The position numbers were made by a program, and so were the translations under genes. Source: Ectocarpus siliculosus (lineage: Eukaryota > Sar > Phaeophyceae > Ectocarpales > Ectocarpaceae). Taken from it: 40,324 nucleotides of DNA. The DNA lies in contig FN648559.1 in assembly GCA_000310025.1 (NCBI GenBank), forward strand, positions 102,968 to 143,291. The letters are read 5' to 3'. Within the stretch, counting starts at the first letter, position 1. Each line of letters opens with the position of its first letter. Positions 9,875 to 22,023 of the stretch are shown piece by piece. The notes below the pieces were generated by a model. It ran no database searches, was not told the DNA's origin, and saw only the letters and a list, made by a program, of their open reading frames with translations.

Positions 9875-10873
9875 ATGTCCATTACTTTCAGTGGTGGTTT
9901 ACAGTAGTCCATAAAAGTGTGTGTGGGCTGAGTGAGTTTGTCAACACGACCCTCAGTAACGCCAACAAGTCATCATACGACGAATCCGCGCACGGGGCGC
10001 GGATGCGCAAGCTGAAGCATCCTCCGTAGTCCAACAGCGTGCCGCCATGTCGGTTAATGCGCGCTCTCCCATGGCTTGTTCTTGTAGGTTTTTGGGAAAA
10101 ATGAATCTCGAGAGTCCTGTATCATCAGCAAAGACTATTCCGGTGTTTATACGTCACTGTAGTACAGCGCGGGCAATGCTGCAGAGATCGGATGAGATTC
10201 ATTCCCATTAATATCGTATGTCAAAGCAGCATACGATATCACAGTATGAACACTCGTGTGCTTCTGCATTCCACGCCGATAACGTCGCGTCTTTCTCCGG
10301 AGACGCTCACCACGCTCCACGCAGACCCATCTCGGTTGGCGGCAAGGTACCAAAGAGGTGTAGAGCATGCAGCGTTGAAGGTTTCACCCGAATGCAAGTA
10401 TCTATTTGGGATATGTTCGTAACTTGGTCGCGGACCGTGGTGATCGGATCCCTGATGGTGACATCGTGATATCATTTCGAAAAAAGTATAACCTTCGGAC
10501 GAATCGGATTGGTCCCAGGAACGGTCCTGTTCAAGATTGAAGTGAAGTTCTTTGAAAACGAATTCCGAAACCATCGAATGACCCCACAATTTGGTAAAGT
10601 TTTTTGTAGAGTACCGGTGCTTTCTCCATGCCGTTTTGGGCGTTGCAACACTCGTTAAAAAAAGGGGGGGTATAGTCTACTCAGAACTGCAGTGGGTATG
10701 CGGTACGGAACCAAACAAGAACAACCAAGATTGTAAAAACCCAGCACATTGCGTGCCCGCCGTTGGGTGCCTATTGCAGCACGTCCAACCGAAATACATC
10801 TGATTGTTGTACTTTTTAAAATAATTGGTGGAAAAATGAAGAACGTCGCACAGAATCATTTGTGTTTTTTCTC

Positions 10874-10897
10874 GCATGCATGCATGCATGCATGCAT
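10874..10897. repeat. GCAT microsatellite
   Basis: Six consecutive GCAT units. Confidence 0.95.
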
Positions 10898-11234
10898 ATT
10901 ATATGCATCCTGTTGTCTCTCGAACTCTTGTCCCCCAAATCTCCGTCACTACTGGGAGTTTTGTTAAACCGCCTATGGGCAGCCCATAAACCTCCCACGA
11001 AGTGCCCACCGTGGGGACTTCAACCTAGAACTTTGCCACCGGCATATTTACCTAGAACTTAGCCACCCGGCACATGAACGTTGAACTCAACCGCCCAGCG
11101 CCGACCCAGCATGTGTCGCGTAGGCTTGGGGTTAGGGTTACGATTAGCGTTAGGGTAATTTGCCGTATTAATGCCGCTTCCCCAACAGATTATCTATTGT
11201 TTAGGAGTACGCTGCTTCCGGTTGGAGGGCACTC

Positions 11235-11395
11235 ATTGACGGTCCATGGGCTGTCCACGGTGCCCATAGGCTGCCCATGGGTACTTTAGTGCCCAAAACC
11301 GGCCCGTGGGTTGCCCTTGGGAAGATTGTTGGGCGAACGGGCAGATCATGGGCAGCCCGTGGGCAGCCCGTGGGCAGTCCATGGGCTGACGAACA
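11235..11395. repeat. Self-complementary GGGCAGCCC-type minisatellite
   Basis: Many copies of words such as GTGGGCAGCCC, CCATGGGCTG and GGCTGCCCATGGG on both strands. Adjacent units can pair with each other. A related copy (TATGGGCAGCCCATAA) lies near 10975. Confidence 0.75.
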
Positions 11396-12763
11396 CAACC
11401 ATCGAAAGTGTGGGAGACCCCCCCCACCGCACAAACCCACATGCATACTTCGAAGCAAAAGCGTTCTCCCCCCGACCCCACGCGCGCGCCTCAGAGCAGT
11501 AGGACCCCCGATCCCAGAACCCGCCCGTCGAATTTCTTGCCTCGCCCGTGGCCATGGAATGAATGTGACCGGTCTCAAAGGTGCCAAGAAGCTCTCACGG
11601 CTGCGTTCGATGCGGTTGAAACGCTTCGAGCTCAAGGTCACGGCGAGGGAAAATGCGGGGGTGATCGGTGTTGCAAGACGACTTGGAGAAAGGGGGCACG
11701 ATTCACCATTTTCTTGAGGGCGGTGAAATTTCTTCGACCGTGGCGGATTTTGCTTGGGGTCTGTGCTTGGGAAACTGAGCATGTGATAGTAACTAGGGTG
11801 AAGCATCGCCCTCCCCGGTCACGTTGGGTGGTGGGGCCATAAGGTGTTGGAGGTGGACGAGAAACGAAATATAGAGGAACGTCAGGGGTGACGTTACGGT
11901 TTTCGGTGTTAATTGTCGACATGTGAAAGACGTGTAGCGTCGCGAACTTGATTAAGAGAGGGCGTGTCTAGACACCAAGAATGAAGGGCGTATGCCCGCT
12001 TTTAGAAATAAGAGATAATTTCCTGTGCCATTGCTGTGTGTGGAAGATCGTGCTGTGTGTGGAAGATCGTGTATTTGAAAAGAAAACAATCAAGGGAATA
12101 CAATTACTTGGAATTGTGTATTTCCTTCCCCAAGTGGTATTTATGCAATATCGGGTTGTCTTACGGTGTACCTCTAAGCACTCAGCCACGCATAGGTGTC
12201 TTGAATACATACGGCCCCGAGTCTATATGTTGTGTACTCATGGAAGGCGTTTATTATGGCGGTTGCGGGTGATCGTAGTTGTGTGCGTTTCACAGGAAAA
12301 CAAATCCGGCCATCGCCTGCTGTATCAAGCGTGGGCCGTAAACATGTTCATGTTGCAACACACGCGCAACCTCAACCAAGTGAGTTGCAGTAGGTCTGCA
12401 CGTACGTACGGCCCACGTATCCGGTAATTGGCTCGCGGTAAGTCTGTAAGTATTACCGACGTGCGCGGGGCGTCTATGCTTGACACTGTCAATCAGCTAC
12501 GAAGTGAATAAGCCTTACACCATCCCATCCCTGGTACTGCTGTAACAAGCGTGGTTCAGACCACTCACATCACTACTGACGACGGTTGGTTTATCATAGA
12601 TCTGCGCCTCTAAAGAAGACACGATAAAAGGCTGGCAAGCATTGCTCCAGGGAGAGAACCACGTTCCACGATGTCATCATTGAGAAGCCCGTGTGACCGT
12701 CTGTTCAGGCCCGCTTAACTACACTCGGCAGGTCCCAAATAAAACAAGAAAATCAACACTCAC

Positions 12764-12947
12764 TTGCTGCATCAATGAATGACCACGTCGAAACTGATAT
12801 ACCAACATAGCATGACATTTCTTTCCCCGGGTGACCGTACCACCCCCCCCGTTTCAGAGGAAGAAATGGCCTAAAAACACGACACAATAAGTACTCACCG
12901 GCGTCGTCTTGACAACAAGTATCGATGCAATGCCTACGGTGGACGAG
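12764..12947 (-). other. Possible small exons with GT-AG borders
   Basis: Two segments have good splice borders on the minus strand. 12899-12947 lies between an acceptor ending ACATTACAG and a donor GTGAGTAC. 12764-12870 lies between an acceptor ending GTTTTTAG and a donor GTGAGTGT. I could not connect them in one open frame to the candidate at 13679-14047, so this is only a hint of a decayed or non-coding spliced gene. Confidence 0.2.
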
Positions 12948-13342
12948 CTGTAATGTCGTAGAATTATCCGAATAAAATACCCCGAACCACCCCCGCACCA
13001 CATAGTGATACCTAGAGGGAATCACAAGGAGCGGACGACGAGGCCAGTGGGAACTAATCACGGCCAGTATCGAAAAGGGTTAAAGTTTGTGTTTATTTTC
13101 ATATTTCGCCACAATAATCAATCAGCTCACACCACCTCGCACGCGTCACACCTCAAAGCAACATGGCGTACCATGCACGAGGCTGAAAGCAGAATACTAG
13201 TACAGACAAAAAGACATAGCTGCAGTGCGGAAATACAATCAAAGGACATAAAATACATCTTATGGGACAAACTTGAGACAACGGGCGTTGAAGTATCGCC
13301 GAACGTCCCGCCGGCAAATGTCCCATCGGAGAAAAGTGGTTA

Positions 13343-14047
13343 TTATAGAGCGCTACTTTCCTTCCTGCATGTCTTCAGCTTCGGTGGTGTCAACTGCAAA
13401 GCAGAAAGATAATGCACCATCAACTGAACGATCTCACCCTGGAACGGCCACTTCGAAGAAACAAAGCAGGAACGGAAGTAATACATATCACATGCGGCGG
13501 CAGTGACACCAATGGTGGACGATCCCTGGCTCCACGGAGGCGAAAGCCGGAGGAGGTCGATGGGCCACGGGTCCAGGAAGGCTAGATCCCTCCGGAAGCA
13601 CAATGCAGGATTGGATACGCCGCTGTACCCAAGAACGGGGGTGGACTCAGACGCCAGCATCGTCATTTCGGGTCCATATTAACGAAAATATCGTATTCGG
13701 ATGCCCTGAGGGATAAGCACACGCATGCGGAATCCCTGCATCGAGAATGGATATGTATATATTCCTCCGCGGAAGGGACACGCCCACCCAATGCCCTGCG
13801 TAAGACAAAATTGAAGAGCGTTACACACCTCAAACGCCGTGCGTGACTGAGAAAAACAGGTGTGCATCATAATCGACCGCAACGGAAGGTCGTCTCCGTA
13901 CGTCTCCATGTTTATCTGAGTAGATACCAATCGCACAGGCAACCGTGAAACAATCTGTGTCAGGCGTAGCGAGTTCGCTGCTTGGGAGCGGTCTTCGCAA
14001 TCGTCTTCATATACGTCCAAAGAAGGAAGGCCGGGCACTGACGTCAT
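13343..14047 (-). pseudogene. Unknown minus-strand coding candidate, interrupted by one stop
   Basis: From an ATG at 14047 a frame of 122 codons (start MTSVPGLPSLDVYEDDCED) runs to a TAA at 13679. The same frame is then open again to 13343. The first 75 residues have ordinary protein composition (acidic start, then LRLTQIVSRLPVRLVSTQIN). A donor-like GTGTGT follows at about residue 75, and an acceptor-like CTTTGGCAG lies upstream of the ATG near 14090, so part may be a spliced exon. A 44-bp intron-like segment occurs near 13383-13428. I recognise no family. Either the first 75 codons are an exon and the rest is intron, or a decayed ORF carries one nonsense mutation. Confidence 0.3.
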
Positions 14048-14639
14048 GAGAGAAAGTGGGGGCGCTCTGGGGCACCATTTCCTGCCAAAGAATTTGAACC
14101 TTCTATTTCATTCAGTGGGGTATTGCCTACGCCCGGCAACGGCGTTGCACTCTGCACCGCGCGGCGTTGGTTCGTAATGGAGGAACATCGCGATGGGTCT
14201 GAACGTGGCGTATCCCCGCCATTGCGCCAGGTTTATATCAAGGCGCCCGAAGCCCCCGAAGCTCGAACGGGGTTGGCCAGGCCACCCGGAGCATTCGCAA
14301 CGGCGGAAATCGCAGAATGAGCCATACCCCCAGAGGGTGCAGATATTGGGGAGATTGACCATGACAAAGCCGAAGTCTTATCGACCCTGTGCCCATACCA
14401 CAAAACTGTATTCGGCACCGACAAGTCGCGAAGGTTGCCAAGGACAGGCTGTGGTGAGGCACGGGACGCGGTCTGGGAAAACCTACAGCAGCAGCCAAGC
14501 GGCAGGGCGGCAAGGAAAAGCAGCGGCGAAAGCAATATCAGCAGCGGTGGGCGCAAGAGCAGGAGCAGAAAGAGCGGCCACGGCAGGAACCAAGCAAAAC
14601 CAGTCAACCCTAGTGTCAACGCTGCTCGAGAATTTTTTC

Positions 14640-14916
14640 GGCATCCACGGCCATCCACGGCCATGTACGCTTCTTCACGAAGCTGTATCGCCGCACCCTG
14701 CATAACAGCGTCACGCAAGAGTAGTCTTACTTTCTCCAGTACAAATATACAGCCGAGAATATCACCCGCGTGATCACTGGTGTCATGAACGATGCACATG
14801 CACAAAGCTTCCACTGCCGCCGATGCGATCTCCTGGCTCCGATGCACACAGCATCCACGGCCGCCGATGAAATCTCCTGGCTCCGCTCGGTTTGGCTCAC
14901 CAAATATCTGGGCCAT
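14640..14916 (-). pseudogene. Possible exon fragment of helical-repeat type, disrupted by a 44-bp duplication
   Basis: On the minus strand an open frame reads ASAAVEALCMCIVHDTSDHA and continues with further Leu/Ala-rich helices, resembling a HEAT/armadillo-like repeat in texture only. Just upstream a 44-bp tandem duplication (about 14798-14841 and 14842-14885, both containing ATCTCCTGGCTCCG) repeats part of it and would shift frame. The frame stays open to 14233 but turns hydrophobic and low-complexity. Low confidence that it is coding. Confidence 0.22.
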
Positions 14917-15845
14917 AGGAAGCAGAAGGGGATGATAGCGGTCGGCCGAACGTATTATGCGTTGACAGCAACAGATACCGGGGTGTCACGATAACCACGC
15001 CGTGCCAGATAGATTTCCGCTTCTGCCAGCTTCCCGGCAAACAATAAAAGGGGAATTTCCACAACATCGGCAGCTCCTGGCAGCAGGATCGCATCACGTT
15101 TCCTCAGTCAAGCGGCCACGCGGCAGAGTTTGTAGTCACCGTGAGCACCTCCGTGTGCCAGGCTACAAAATAATCGAGGTGTTTGAACAGAGACAAATAT
15201 AGTCACTACGAAGGTTGCGCCGCTGCAATGCGCACCCGATGGAAGCAGATATGGTATCATGTAGGTCAAATGAAGTGGCCAATTGGCAGCTTCCCCTCGC
15301 CATTTCGACGGATAGCCAAGCGTTCGAGAGCGCAAGGTGTCCCCTCGTCCTCCAGATGCGCAAAGCAGCACACCCCGCGACCAATTAACTCCGTGCGATC
15401 GATCCTCCCGAAGCAAACCATACAGATTGAAATAGCCCGAAATACGCAACACACAGCAGACTAGTCTAGATCACGCCAGGGAGCGGCCACTCGGCATCTT
15501 ACCATCACCGTAGCCAAGCAGCAGATATGCGATGGGCAATCGCTCGACTGGCAACGGGAACGTTGCCGCTTTTGCAAGGTGCATGGACGAGGCCGGACAG
15601 CAAAGTCAGTCAGACCCGCGGGTGTAGCCACACAGCGGCTAAATATGGCAAAGCCCGGACCTATCATGTGGTATGACGGTGCTGGGGATCAAAGTCACGA
15701 CCAAGACACTACATGTTCGAAAGGACTTGAAGAATGAATGGCGCTGATTGGTGGAGGTGGACGCTCCCGCGCTCCCGCCCTCTGGCCCTCCCACGAAAAA
15801 TTGAAAGAGGCGTGTTTTCCCTACGCACCCCCTAGAGAGAGAGAG

Positions 15846-15881
<36 letters not shown>

Positions 15882-17199
15882 GCCGCTCATCGCACCCAGA
15901 GCCGCTCACCGCCTGGAGAGAGAGAGAGAGACAGACCCGCAGGAACGGATTAGCCTACATCATTTCCTCGCACATCATTTGAATGGTGAGGCGTTCGTGC
16001 TTCCTTCCAACGTGCACCCCCGTGCTCCCACACCCACGCGAGACAGCCGCCGATGACACGGACGCTTGGGCGCGATGACCTCCGCCGAATCGAGAACGAG
16101 CGCCCACCCCAGTGTCGTGCATTCCTCTTCCCTTCTCTTGGTGAGTTGTTGCCCTGTACCACATTGCGTTAGCCTGAAAAGGGAATATACCTGCAGGTGG
16201 GATTGTGCGCTGGTGCTACAACAGAGTCACCAGCGCGGTCCTGACTTGGGTCTACTGTAAACAAACAAAATACCGCGCTCGTTCAAACACAAACCGTATA
16301 ATGGTACTTGCTTCCTACAGCAATGCTATCGGTTCATTGCTAACTTACCGCTATTTTATCCCGGACTCTCATCTGTAGATAGAGATGGATTCTTTATGGT
16401 ACCTAGTACATGTACGGAGTACAGAGAAACATACAGGCATTGTTGACATATTGTACGCATGTGCAAAGAAGCCTGGTGCAGAGGAGCACAGAGACGCAAC
16501 GACGCAACGGGTCGCACACTGGACACATATTCGTTCGTACAACAGCAGCGTAGAGAGGTGTACGGCAGAGCGGTAAAGCTGTTCATATATCGTCATAAGC
16601 CGTGGTGTTGATGTGTCAGCGGCACGTGTGCTGTCACCCCGAAGTATCGTATCTGCTGCTGCTCTGCCGTTGTTGTTTGAGGCTGCGTCAGGCCCCTCGC
16701 CGCCCCTGTGTCCCCTTGGGCTCTGTGTTGGTGTTTTTTTGCTCCAACGTTCTTTTTTTCTCACGTGTCAACCTGTTTCTGCAGATATATATCCGGGGCG
16801 GTGTTCTCGCCGACTGCTGTACGCTCCATATTCTTCCTCGCTCGCTTAGCTCTGGATGGCACGAACCTCTAGATATATTTAGAGAAATCATACCAGCCTG
16901 GGCACCCCCGTCGATAAAACTGAACCGCATATCGGTTCGTAACGCGTGATCGAGGCGCTCGAAATGTCCAAATTTGAGCACAACCGCCCCGCAGAGGTAA
17001 TGGCGGACAAGCGCAGAAAAGTGCGCTGCAACTGCCGACAGCCACAGCACGCCACAAGCAAGCACACCGCTCGAAAAGTCTCAGCGCCTACCGATGTTGT
17101 GTGTGTGTGGCTTCGCATGATTGACAACGGCAGCATACAACCCTGCCAAGCAGACAACCCGAAATGATTCTAAGAGGTCTTCTTGTGAACTCTATGTAG
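14917..17199. other. No convincing gene; GA microsatellites
   Basis: GA runs at about 15835-15880 and 15917-15932. The remaining open frames are short, overlapping and without splice support. Confidence 0.45.
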
Positions 17200-17613
17200 A
17201 TGAATGCAGCAGCCCGAAATTTGACCAGGCTGCCCGATCTTCTGGATAGTTTGACGCGTCGCCGCCGTTCTCCACTTGTGTATACCCAATCAGCAAACGG
17301 CTTGGACACGGATGAAACTGAGTCACCGGACATTCTCCAACGCCAGAAACGCGTAGACGTTTTGGATTGGGCACAATTGGATTTTTCGATCAACGGCCCA
17401 AAACGTATTGAAGGCGACGATTGTTCAGGGGTGTCGGGGAGCGTTTTTTTCGACGGAGCGGAGTGGTTTAAGCGAAGGCAGACAAAGAATTTGATGTGGA
17501 CTAATTTTGAAATCAAGCGTAAGAGCACCAGAAAATGCGCAACAGACACAAGACTAGTCGGGAAGGCATCGCCAAATATAGAAGTTGTTGATTCTCGCAC
17601 AAGGTCGCAGTAG
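17200..17613 (+). CDS. Hypothetical protein, 137 residues
   Basis: An ATG at 17200 opens 137 codons. The protein begins MNAAARNLTRLPDLLDSLTR. It contains a mixed hydrophilic middle (VDVLDWAQLDFSING, then EGDDCSGVSGSVFFDGAEWF) and a basic C-terminus, a more protein-like composition than its neighbours. There is no signal peptide, membrane segment or motif that I recognise. The opposite strand also has a long open frame (17088-17633), so the openness may be chance. No supporting splice sites or neighbours. Confidence 0.28.
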   Translation: MNAAARNLTRLPDLLDSLTRRRRSPLVYTQSANGLDTDETESPDILQRQKRVDVLDWAQLDFSINGPKRIEGDDCSGVSGSVFFDGAEWFKRRQTKNLMWTNFEIKRKSTRKCATDTRLVGKASPNIEVVDSRTRSQ

Positions 17614-18578
17614 AGGCTGCTCCAAACGTACATTTCACGCGTCTACCTTCACACGCCTCCTCAAAAGAACCAACTTTGGCGTTCAAATAAGGCCGGTGTT
17701 GCTGTGAACCTGGTGCATTGTACTAATATCACTAGAGGACACCCTGTGGCAGCGGGGGCGGGGGTGTTGGCGTGCTCATATCTGCTTCTGTAGTGGTGAT
17801 ATAGAGGGTCCAGTAGTTACCTACAATCTCCGCTAATCTCCGCAAACTAGACCGACACCCAGTGTCTTGTACTGCTTGTGCTCGCCGCCACTGACCCCAA
17901 TCTCCTGAGCGTCGGGTTTACAGCAGTAGCTGTACCACTAGCCACTGCTGACAATCCTCCTTTCAGGGGTTTACGGTCCGTGGCGGTGAGCACGGCTGTG
18001 ACAAATGTTGGATGCCGCTTGGTTCCGGCGCAGATTTCGGACTGTTTTCAGAGGCTGCTGTGACCTTCGATGATACAGCTCCAGTATTGTGGCAAACCTG
18101 TACGTGCCAGCACGCAGGACTCTTCATGGTGTCCTCGGCTGATGGCTGTAGAAGGCGCCAGGTTTCTGCGGCGGAAATGTATTTTATCGTTTCTATTGCA
18201 TCTAACTATGAAAATGGACCCACCACCAATTTCACTTGTTCTTGAACCCCTTAAACCGCTTCATGAGGTTTCCCTACAATCCGTACAAACGGGTTGTATA
18301 CGGCGCTGTCTTGCCTGCTCTGTCACATTTTCCACGATCAAAATCGGAACATACCGCATTTAAAACCTACATACAGCCACGGCTTTTGCACGGAGTCACG
18401 GTTTTTCCTGGCTCAAGTCTTTCATACGACATCTGTTCGCAAGTGCCGATGGATAATCCATGCAAAGACCGTACATACCCGCGTACCGCCCACACACACT
18501 AGACTGCACCTTTTTGTGTTGACAACACTATGATAGTTGCCTCTCAGAGAGATTTTCATTACTGGGTTTGCTTACAGC
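17614..18578. other. No gene recognised
   Basis: Only short open frames. A few TACTGTA-like words occur. Confidence 0.4.
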
Positions 18579-18757
18579 CATGTTCGGCAGTCAATGGCAC
18601 CCGGCCGTGTCGATGGTTGTTCCTCAGGTCGAACCCGATCTCATTCCATACACCAAGCAGACCATCATTTGGGGAAACTGCTTGCGCCCAGTCCGTCGGG
18701 AAGGATTCAGCTGCATCTGTCCGAGCTGCTCGTGCGAGGCAGGAAGTGGTTGTCGAG
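18579..18757 (+). CDS. Candidate internal exon of unknown gene (Cys-rich end)
   Basis: The segment follows an acceptor-like GGGTTTGCTTACAG and ends at a donor-like GTAAAA. Between them one frame is open and protein-like: it passes DLIPYTKQTIIWGNCLRPVR and ends in a Cys-rich stretch CICPSCSCEAGSGC. The cysteine spacing suggests metal binding or disulfides, but I recognise no family. Partner exons were not identified. It may be a fragment. Confidence 0.28.
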
Positions 18758-18973
18758 GTAAAATCTGACTGTGCGGGACAGCAAGTGGTCGTGCGTTGGA
18801 ATCATGCCTTAGCCTGTGTGTTGCGGGCCACCCGGAACTATTGGTGAATTTTCCCGCATACCCTGCCCACAACCAAGAACAAATATAGTTTTCCTACTTG
18901 AGGTTTGATGAGACACCCCACTGTCATTCGTGGAAACCAAGCGTGAACATGTGTGTCCTAACAAGGAAATTTG

Positions 18974-19510
18974 ATGGACCACCACCCCGCCCGAAAAGAC
19001 CGGTCCTCTCGAGTCCAGATGACCCCGTTGGATTACTTCCGAGAAGCAGCCACCACCTACACCCGCCCTCTTGAAATGGGCAAGTTGGGGCTACCGCTGC
19101 CCTCGCCGCCGTCGTCTGTACCACAGGCTGATCGAATTGAAATGGCGACGGCGAGACAACAATTGGCGGACACTTGGGAGAAGCTTACGGTCTCGTCTTC
19201 TGGCCCTCAACCGGTGGGTGACGAAGTAGGAGCTCGCACAGCCGGAGTTGCTGCCGTCCCTCTGCCACAAGCAGCTGCTAGGGTGTCTCAAGCAGCCAGC
19301 ATGGCGAAGGCGGAGGCAGCCAAGGTCTTGAAGGCGGAAGACGCGGCAGAAGCGGCGGCCGTCAGAGCGGCTGAAGCGGTATCCGTGGCTCAAACAGCAA
19401 ATGCGGCGGTTGCAGCATAATCGGCAGCGGCGAAGGCGGCAGCCGACGCATCAGGCGCCGCACAACCTCCGGGAGCAGCCTTGGAAGCGAATCTGGAGCT
19501 ACCGGTAGTC
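18974..19510 (+). pseudogene. Ala-rich coiled-coil-like ORF with an internal stop
   Basis: From an ATG at 18974 the frame encodes MDHHPARKDRSSRVQ, a Pro-rich part, and then a long Ala/Glu/Lys segment (about residues 95-148; KAEDAAEAAAVRAAEA) typical of a helical or coiled-coil low-complexity region. A TAA at 19418-19420 interrupts it. The same Ala-rich character resumes directly after the stop to about 19510 (AAAKAAADASGAAQPPGAA), so the stop looks like a nonsense mutation. Function unknown. A structural or gag-like protein is possible. Confidence 0.4.
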
Positions 19511-20610
19511 ATTGCCATATGTACGTTCTCGTTTGGGTCGTGTATGTCGTGAACACTGATCTCCGATTGGGCGATGCTCCGCTTTATTTTGACCGTATCG
19601 GTGAATCCCGGTCCATCCAGGTCGTTCGAGTATGTTTTCTCACATCGAGAAAGACGATTTTGGCACTCGCGGCCTTGTGGGTGTGTGGAGTACTTCGATA
19701 TTGTGTTGCAGAACTGACGTCACGCTGTGGCTATGGGCGTGTACTGATCTTGGCCCTTGTACCAACAAACCGTCCCTCGTTCAGCTTACCTAATTCAAGA
19801 GAATGCCGAGTGGCGGCAAGAGCGGCAGTAAGGCACAAGGTGGGTAAACGCTACGGAAGGCAACACAGAATGGCCTGGGTGGTGTGGCGGGGTGCACCGC
19901 GTTTGATGTTGGTGATGGACTGTGTGTGGCGAGGTGTATCTGCCACATCACCTGACCCCTTTCCCCAAAATATTTGCAACGTTCGAAACTACGGTATGGT
20001 GATGTTCGCATTTTGTGCCTTTTTTTTTGCACCCCGGCGCGATGTCACCTACCGGTTCTCAAGTCGAGCAGAACAGTGGTAATGTGGCGGCAAAGGTGAG
20101 CGTTTCCGCCGCATGCAGCACCGAAAACATGATACCCATCCCCGAGTATATGCGGATCGGACGGCATGCAGCATGAGTTTCTCCACCGGCCTTCTATTCC
20201 GAACACTTGTGCGCCTGCCCGTCTACGACCGTCATGCTGTATCGCAGATCGACGGACCAATGTTGCCTGCAAATGAAGAGGAACACAGATCATCCTACAC
20301 CGCCGCGGAAGCGACTACAGGGGCTGGAACCACCCACCAGGAGGCAGGAGGAGGCCGACGTAGGTATCTCAGTGCGTAGAAGTCCGTACGGTGTTGCTTG
20401 TTCGCTTGCAGTAGAAGTAGGTTGCCTGGACCAACCGTGTGCTTGGCAGACGTCTCGCCGGCATCGCGTGGTCAACATGCTGCCGGACCGGGTAACGCCA
20501 TTGTGCCCCATGTTGACCCTCCATCGGTTGAGGGCCTTGTTGTACTGGGCATAAGTTGTTAAGCTTCCCTTTTCACTCACCTTCTCATCATTGCGTGGCT
20601 GCATAGAAGC
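19511..20610. other. No convincing gene
   Basis: A 187-codon open frame at 19519-20082 (plus) lacks coding character and is not called. Nothing else is recognised. Confidence 0.4.
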
Positions 20611-20757
20611 ATGATCGAGGCCGTAGATCTGAGGACCGGCAAGGCCGATTTAAACTGTTGCGTGCAAGTGCCAGATGGTACTTTCTTGGTTACGTTCGAT
20701 TCCCGAGTGATGCCGTGGACTGGAATCGTGTTTTGCGCTCACCGCCGGCGAGCATGA
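20611..20757 (+). CDS. Short ORF or exon fragment, 48 codons
   Basis: ATG at 20611, stop at 20755-20757. The sequence MIEAVDLRTGKADLNCCVQV, followed by a Phe/Val/Asp-rich beta-like stretch, reads as protein. The frame is also open upstream through an acceptor-like CTGCATAG, so this may be part of an exon. No family recognised. Confidence 0.22.
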   Translation: MIEAVDLRTGKADLNCCVQVPDGTFLVTFDSRVMPWTGIVFCAHRRRA

Positions 20758-22023
20758 TGGGGGTGCATCATTCTCTCTGCACGACGCCGTGTCCGTATTC
20801 TGTTGGATGTCTTCCACAGACACCAAGGGGGAACTATGGTGGAGTGAGGCGGAGGAGGAGGGGGGGGGGGGAGGAAGACGAGATAGGCCAACGTATTTGA
20901 TGGTGTTCGCCCTGAAGGTAGAATTAAGGGAGTTTCATGCCTGACGAATCGAGCTCCTATAGGTAGACAGCGTGCGTACGACGTTTGAACTACTGTAGGT
21001 AGCACCACCGGCGCGACCTTCGAGGCTCTCGTTCGTTCAAGATTGCCCACTTCGTGCAGACTAATGAAATAGGGTACAACCATCCCGTTCTATTTCTAGA
21101 AAACGCTTTTGCATATGTCACTTTCCTCATCAACATGCGGATTCACGTTCCTCGCGTTTGTGTCAAGATACGGCAGCTGGCCGAACTCTGATTAATGTCA
21201 CGTAATGTACTTCAGTTTTGAAAAAACAGAGAAATATCCAAATAAAACCGGTTGCTGTGGGAAGACTAGCCCCTCGAACATGTCAAACCTCGATGCGATC
21301 AAGAACCCGTTCATGTCGGGCGACGGATTCCTGCTTTTCACTATGGATGTGCGTTCTCCTTCCCCTTTTGTTTTAGCGTGTAGACTAATCTAATATTTTT
21401 ACTGGTCGTCACTCACTGGGCCTTGGTGCGCGGAAAATCTCGCGAGTGCCCTTTGCGTAGGGGTGGGACGGAACGAGTTTTTTCGTGATGGCACACGGTG
21501 GTGTGCTTTGAGCTGTCCCCTAATCTTCCTAGCCTGACCAGCGTAACCTTCTACTTTATTTACCGTTCCTCGCTTTCTGTCGTTCTGGATGCCAAAATTG
21601 GCTCGGACAAAACACGAAAACACTTAATTCGTAACGGTGGGGCCACTGGGGGATCTATTGTTAGTGGTATTTCCTGCTTTGGGTGATAACATGTGACCTA
21701 GGTATTCTTAATTCAGCTTTTAGGATAACGATGGCGAGGTCCTGCGAAAGAGTTTGCGCTGTTGGATCTTGAGGAGACATAAACAGGAAAGGGTACGAGC
21801 GAAAGAAAAGCTGACGATCAGCAATAATATGTGAGCTCGGGACCTAGCCGTGAGGTGATGAAGGTTGCCAGACTATTTGCTGACTCACCCGAATCGCCGT
21901 CATGTTCTATGCGGTGCGCCTCCTCGTCCACAACATCCAGTCAATTGTCGTCACTAGCGGTTTCAAGGGTTCGGGAAGTCCACTAGATGCGGTCTGACAT
22001 GGATACATATTCCTGTTCCTCAG
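20758..22023. other. No gene recognised; G-run and intron-like sequence
   Basis: A GGA/G-rich run (about 20849-20877) could form a G-quadruplex. The last 200 bases before 22024 end in an acceptor for the first LNR exon. A remnant-like TGCGGTGCGC at 21914 resembles an LNR exon end, but the preceding frame does not support an exon. Confidence 0.4.

Larger units (their letters stand above)
9875..12500. other. No convincing gene; several simple repeats
   Basis: A 10-bp perfect hairpin lies at 10211-10239 (arms ATATCGTATG / CATACGATAT). A GCAT microsatellite, telomere-like words, a GGGCAGCCC-type minisatellite and a 19-bp tandem duplication (12033-12070, unit GCTGTGTGTGGAAGATCGT) follow. Overlapping open frames at 11.2-11.9 kb come from the GC-rich repeat and lack coding features. 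Confidence 0.4.

Noticed and set aside
17088-17633. 181-codon minus-strand ORF
   Set aside because: Overlaps the more protein-like plus-strand ORF at 17200-17613 and shows no motif.
19519-20082. 187-codon plus-strand ORF
   Set aside because: Irregular composition, no domain, no splice context and no homologue that I recognise.
21900-21920. Possible extra LNR exon end (TGCGGTGCGC)
   Set aside because: No DG-C-D or Asn-run coding precedes it in the right frame, and no acceptor was found at the expected distance.
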